DNA of 34,397 bases from Gemmatimonadota bacterium (GTDB lineage Bacteria; Gemmatimonadota; Gemmatimonadetes; Gemmatimonadales; Gemmatimonadaceae), in contig PMAE01000010.1 in the NCBI GenBank assembly GCA_003152485.1, forward strand, positions 2,900 through 37,296, given 5' to 3'. Made by a program: the position numbers and the translations under genes. The first letter of the stretch is position 1; every line of letters begins with the position of its first letter. The notes under the pieces were generated by a model that was given only the letters and a program-made list of their open reading frames with translations, was not told where the DNA came from and did no database searches. Below, in pieces: positions 31,626 to 34,397 of the stretch.

Positions 31626-32768
31626 ATGACGCGCGGCGAGTGGGCGATGGTGGGTGGATTGCAGCTCGTGTACGAACTGGCGTCGCTGCGACCCATTCTC
31701 ACGACCAACCGCGCCGCCGGCGTGCCGCTCGCTGGGTGGCACGCGATCGTGCTGGCGGCGCTCGATGGCTGGCTCTGGCTCGTGCTCATTCCATTCATCT
31801 TCGCGGCGTTCGACCGCACGCCGCTGCAGCGTGGACACGGTGTCCGAAACGCGGCCGGCCGGGTGGTCGTAGCCGTATCGGCCATGGCGGTCCAGGCCGC
31901 GGCCCTGTGCGCGATTCTCATTGCGACCGGAGGATTCACCGATCTCGGTGTGTTCGCGCGCACGTCGCCGTTGCTGAATTTTGGATACGAGTTCGAGACG
32001 AACGTTACTACGATGTTGATGGTCGCGCTCACGTACGCCATCCTGCTGCGGGTGCACGCTGTCCGCCACGAGCACCGCGTCGCCTCCGCGCTCCATGTCT
32101 CCCTGGCGGAGGCGCGGCTCCACGCGCTGACGATCGAGCTACAACCGCACTTCCTGTTCAACACGCTGAACGGCATCGCGGCGCTCGTGCGGGACGAGCC
32201 GGAGACCGCCGAGGCGATGCTGATCCGGCTCAGCGACCTGCTGCGGCTCACCCTCGGCGTGGGTCATCCAGCGGAAATCTCTCTGGCAGCCGAGCTCGAG
32301 CGCCTGGCACTCTACCTTGATATCCAGCAGATGCGATTCGGGCCGCGGCTGACCATCCGAGTCAACGTGGGCTCCGATGTGGGGGCCGCCGCCGTGCCGA
32401 CTCTGGTGCTCCAACCCTTGGTCGAGAACGCCCTGACCCACGGATTGGCGCCGCGGCGCGGGCCGGTGCACCTCGCCATCACCTGCCAGCGCCGCGCCGA
32501 TTGGCTGGTGTTGACCGTCCAGGACGACGGCGCGGGGCTGCCGCCCGAGGGCGAGATGCGTGAGGGTACGGGTATCGGAAATACTCGCGCCCGCCTCGCC
32601 GCGATGTTCGGCGATTTTTATCGACTGGAGCTGACCCCGGAACCGACCGGCGGCACCCAGGTCCGTGCGACGGTGCCCTTCCGACAGGTCGCCAACGCCG
32701 CACGCCCCGCGCTCAGCAAGGCGTCACCCGCCTCCGGCATCCGCGTCCCCGCCGAACCGGCGGCATGA
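31626..32768 (+). CDS. Sensor histidine kinase, LytS/YehU type
   Basis: Membrane histidine kinase of 380 residues. The N-terminal half holds about four hydrophobic segments (near 6-20, 42-64, 76-100 and 120-140), with little outside the membrane. The kinase half has the His_kinase hallmark ELQPHFLFNTLNGIAALV with the phospho-accepting His, then LQPLVENALTHGL (N-box), DDGAGLP (G1) and GTGIGNTRARL (G2). The partner response regulator follows after 57 bases. Start: ATG 31626; the frame is open to 31470, but that part lacks membrane character. The signal is unknown; such small-sensor kinases often respond to metabolites or envelope state. Confidence 0.9.
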   Translation: MTRGEWAMVGGLQLVYELASLRPILTTNRAAGVPLAGWHAIVLAALDGWLWLVLIPFIFAAFDRTPLQRGHGVRNAAGRVVVAVSAMAVQAAALCAILIATGGFTDLGVFARTSPLLNFGYEFETNVTTMLMVALTYAILLRVHAVRHEHRVASALHVSLAEARLHALTIELQPHFLFNTLNGIAALVRDEPETAEAMLIRLSDLLRLTLGVGHPAEISLAAELERLALYLDIQQMRFGPRLTIRVNVGSDVGAAAVPTLVLQPLVENALTHGLAPRRGPVHLAITCQRRADWLVLTVQDDGAGLPPEGEMREGTGIGNTRARLAAMFGDFYRLELTPEPTGGTQVRATVPFRQVANAARPALSKASPASGIRVPAEPAA

Positions 32769-32825
32769 TCGCCGCCCGGACGCTATGACCGCCGGCACGG
32801 GGCTACGTCGCATGCACGCGAGTCC

Positions 32826-33575
32826 ATGACGATGCGCGTCGTACTCGTCGATGACGAGCCGCTCGCGCTACGGCGGCTGCGGACCATGTTGGCCGAGCAT
32901 CCGGACGTCGAGGTGCTCGCCGAATGCGAAGACGCCACGGTCGCGATCGACGCGGTGCGCACGGCGAAACCCGACGTAGTGTTTCTCGATATTCAGATGC
33001 CGGAGGTCGACGGCTTTCAACTCTTGGAAGCGCTGACCATGTCGACGGCCCCGGTGTTGATCTTCGTGACGGCACATGCGGAGCACGCAGTCCGCGCGTT
33101 CGATGCGGACGCCGCCGACTACCTGCTCAAGCCGTTCGATCGCACTCGCCTGGCGCGAGCGCTGGATCGGGCGCGCACCGCGCTGACCGTGGATCGGGGC
33201 GCCGCGCTGGGCAACGATCTCCGCGAGGTACTCGCCTCGCTCCGGGGCCGATCGAAGTATCTCGAGCGCGTCGCGGTGCAGATCGGCCGGCGCACGATTT
33301 TCGTGAAATCCGCGAGCATCGATTGGATCGAGGCCGACGGGAACTACCTGCATCTGCACGTCGGCCGCCAACAATATGTGATTCGCTCCGGACTCGGTAT
33401 CCTGGAATCACAACTGGATCCCGCGCAATTCGCGCGCGTGCACCGGTCGGCGATCGTGAACCTGGACCGTGTGCAGGAACTGCGCACCGTGGCGCCGGGC
33501 GAGTACCGCGTCGTCCTCACCGACGGCACTGACCTCTCGGTCAGCCGCGGGTATCGAGACCGCCTGCCGCGTTAG
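32826..33575 (+). CDS. LytTR-family response regulator
   Basis: Transcription factor of 249 residues, partner of the kinase upstream. The receiver domain has the acidic pair in VLVDDEPLA, the phosphorylated Asp in VVFLDIQMPEVDG, Thr in FVTAHAEHA and Lys in YLLKPFD. The C-terminal LytTR DNA-binding domain reads IGRRTIFVKSASIDWIEADGNYLHLHVG and FARVHRSAIVNLDRVQEL. Two in-frame ATGs stand at the start (32826 and 32832). Expected to bind tandem 9-base-type sites at target promoters, which I could not locate in the window. Confidence 0.96.
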   Translation: MTMRVVLVDDEPLALRRLRTMLAEHPDVEVLAECEDATVAIDAVRTAKPDVVFLDIQMPEVDGFQLLEALTMSTAPVLIFVTAHAEHAVRAFDADAADYLLKPFDRTRLARALDRARTALTVDRGAALGNDLREVLASLRGRSKYLERVAVQIGRRTIFVKSASIDWIEADGNYLHLHVGRQQYVIRSGLGILESQLDPAQFARVHRSAIVNLDRVQELRTVAPGEYRVVLTDGTDLSVSRGYRDRLPR

Positions 33576-33612
33576 GCCGGCCGGCGCGCCGCCGCACCGG
33601 CGCGTCCTCGAG

Positions 33613-33684
33613 AGCCACAGAAGGGAATTGAACCCTTGACCGCCCGATTACGAATCGGGTGCTCTACCGCTGAGCTACTGTGGC
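33613..33684 (-). tRNA. tRNA-Thr(CGT)
   Basis: Cloverleaf on the minus strand: acceptor GCCACAG with CTGTGGC, D-arm GCTC/GAGC, anticodon stem CCCGA/TCGGG with loop TTCGTAA (anticodon CGT), T-arm AAGGG/CCCTT with TTCAATT. Discriminator T, no encoded CCA. It lies 70 bases after tRNA-Leu and may share its transcript. Confidence 0.95.
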
Positions 33685-33727
33685 GGGAATCCCATCACAC
33701 CCGCACGAGACCCTCATGACACCAAAG

Positions 33728-33752
33728 GCCGCGCGGGTGGCGGCCCTTTTGA
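33728..33752. terminator. Possible hairpin between the two tRNA genes
   Basis: GGCCGC (33728-33733) and GCGGCC (33741-33746) form a six-pair stem with a seven-base loop, followed on the plus strand by CTTTT. No plus-strand gene ends nearby other than the response regulator 150 bases away, so it may be a weak terminator or a processing stem of the tRNA transcript. Confidence 0.3.
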
Positions 33753-33754
33753 CA

Positions 33755-33836
33755 TGCCCTGGCGCGGACTCGAACCGCGACGCCTTGCGGCACCACCCCC
33801 TCAAGATGGCGTGTCTACCAATTTCACCACCAGGGC
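33755..33836 (-). tRNA. tRNA-Leu(GAG)
   Basis: Class II tRNA on the minus strand: acceptor GCCCTGG with CCAGGGC, D-loop with TTGGTAGAC, anticodon stem CCATC/GGTGG and loop TTGAGGG (anticodon GAG), long variable arm TGCCGCAAGGCG, T-arm CGCGG/CCGCG with TTCGAGT. Discriminator A, no encoded CCA. Confidence 0.95.
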
Positions 33837-34093
33837 CATGACTGCGACCAACAGCTGCGTGCAACCGATCGGCAACGTGCCCGACACCGACGTGCCGCCA
33901 GCACGTGACGGGACCAACCCAACCCACGGATGTGGCACCCGATCCCGCACTGAACCGGTCAATCTACGCCGTCAACATCCGCAAACGTAGCGAGGCCTTC
34001 CCGAATCTAAAAGGCTGGCGTGACGCCCGCCCTTCGAGACCGTGCACTCACCATCCGCCGCGGCGTGTCCAGTCTCTCCACGCTCGGCGATGA

Positions 34094-34243
34094 CGATCTA
34101 CCCGGAGCCGTTGGTCGCTGGAGTGGACGTTGTTCATCTACGACTGGAACTGGTCGGGAGCGGAGCGGGAGTTCAAACCCGCGATTCGAGTCGCTCGTGA
34201 GCCAGATGCGGCTGGACGGATCGGCGTAGCATCCCACACGTGA
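34094..34243 (+). pseudogene. Relic of a TPR-containing protein
   Basis: The frame between stops at 34091 and 34241 reads FIYDWNWSGAEREFKPAIRVARE, which closely matches the TPR unit YDWDWAGAEREFRRAIALNP of adenylate cyclase- or kinase-linked TPR proteins. No start codon, no second repeat and no continuation are found, so this is a short fragment. The rest of 33837-34397 (560 bases) holds no intact gene that I can support. At the right edge a minus-strand frame (34303-34396, FGESPTMKHQVCVYTDAVPD) is open and might be the end of a gene outside the window. Confidence 0.4.
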
Positions 34244-34397
34244 AGAGCATTTGCCCAAGGTCGAACGGCACGTCCTTCGTCGACCCGTGACAGTCGTTGA
34301 CGCTACACGATAATTGAGCGGCGTGACTCAGGCGTGTCCGGAACCGCGTCGGTATACACGCACACCTGATGCTTCATGGTCGGGCTCTCGCCGAAAA

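Noticed and set aside
34140..34180. Possible tRNA T-arm (GCGGG ... CCCGC)
   Set aside because: The loop has eight bases and no acceptor or anticodon arm can be paired around it.
34007..34258. Minus-strand frame with SDSNRGFELPL
   Set aside because: Looks like a tRNA-derived false frame, but no cloverleaf can be drawn there; it is antisense to the TPR relic.

Overview
The window is GC-rich (roughly two thirds G+C by eye), densely packed chromosomal DNA with many GTG/TTG starts and 1-10 base gene overlaps. The mix of genes (a XoxF-type PQQ dehydrogenase, an sdhCAB cluster with one large anchor subunit, a secreted M28 peptidase, a Ku/LigD pair, a divergent family B DNA polymerase) suggests a soil or sediment bacterium, plausibly Gemmatimonadota. 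The phylum is an inference from protein style, not a proven assignment. I see no phage, insertion sequence or CRISPR array.

Layout. (1) 1-1810, plus strand: the end of a NitT/TauT-type ABC permease and its ATPase. (2) 1818-9048, minus strand: a tightly overlapping operon in the order xoxF (lanthanide-type methanol/alcohol dehydrogenase), xoxJ-like binding protein, mono-haem cytochrome c, coxB (subunit II with a fused cytochrome c domain), ctaD (subunit I), coxC (subunit III). Read together this is a complete periplasmic alcohol-to-oxygen electron path in one transcription unit. Subunit I lacks two classical proton-channel residues. (3) 9511-13535, plus strand: sdhC-sdhA-sdhB and a TPR-like gene, divergent from the xox-cox operon across a shared control region. 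(4) 13611-18648, minus strand: M28 peptidase, Tat-exported bicupin of the oxalate decarboxylase family, fatty acid desaturase, DUF4126-type membrane protein. (5) 18757-21774, minus strand: ku-ligD end-joining pair. (6) 21903-27462: CoA-transferase, vapBC-type toxin-antitoxin pair with a palindromic operator, zinc-free quinone oxidoreductase, a decayed XRE regulator and a family B DNA polymerase. (7) 27658-29500: a lower-GC hipBA toxin-antitoxin module with four evenly spaced operators and imperfect flanking repeats, probably acquired. (8) 29640-34397: tRNA-Gly, two hypothetical proteins, a LytS/LytTR-type two-component pair, tRNA-Thr and tRNA-Leu, then about 560 bases without an intact gene but with a relic of a TPR protein.

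The best candidate for something new is the fused xox-cox operon: a lanthanide-type dehydrogenase transcribed with its own cytochrome c and its own unusual haem-copper oxidase.
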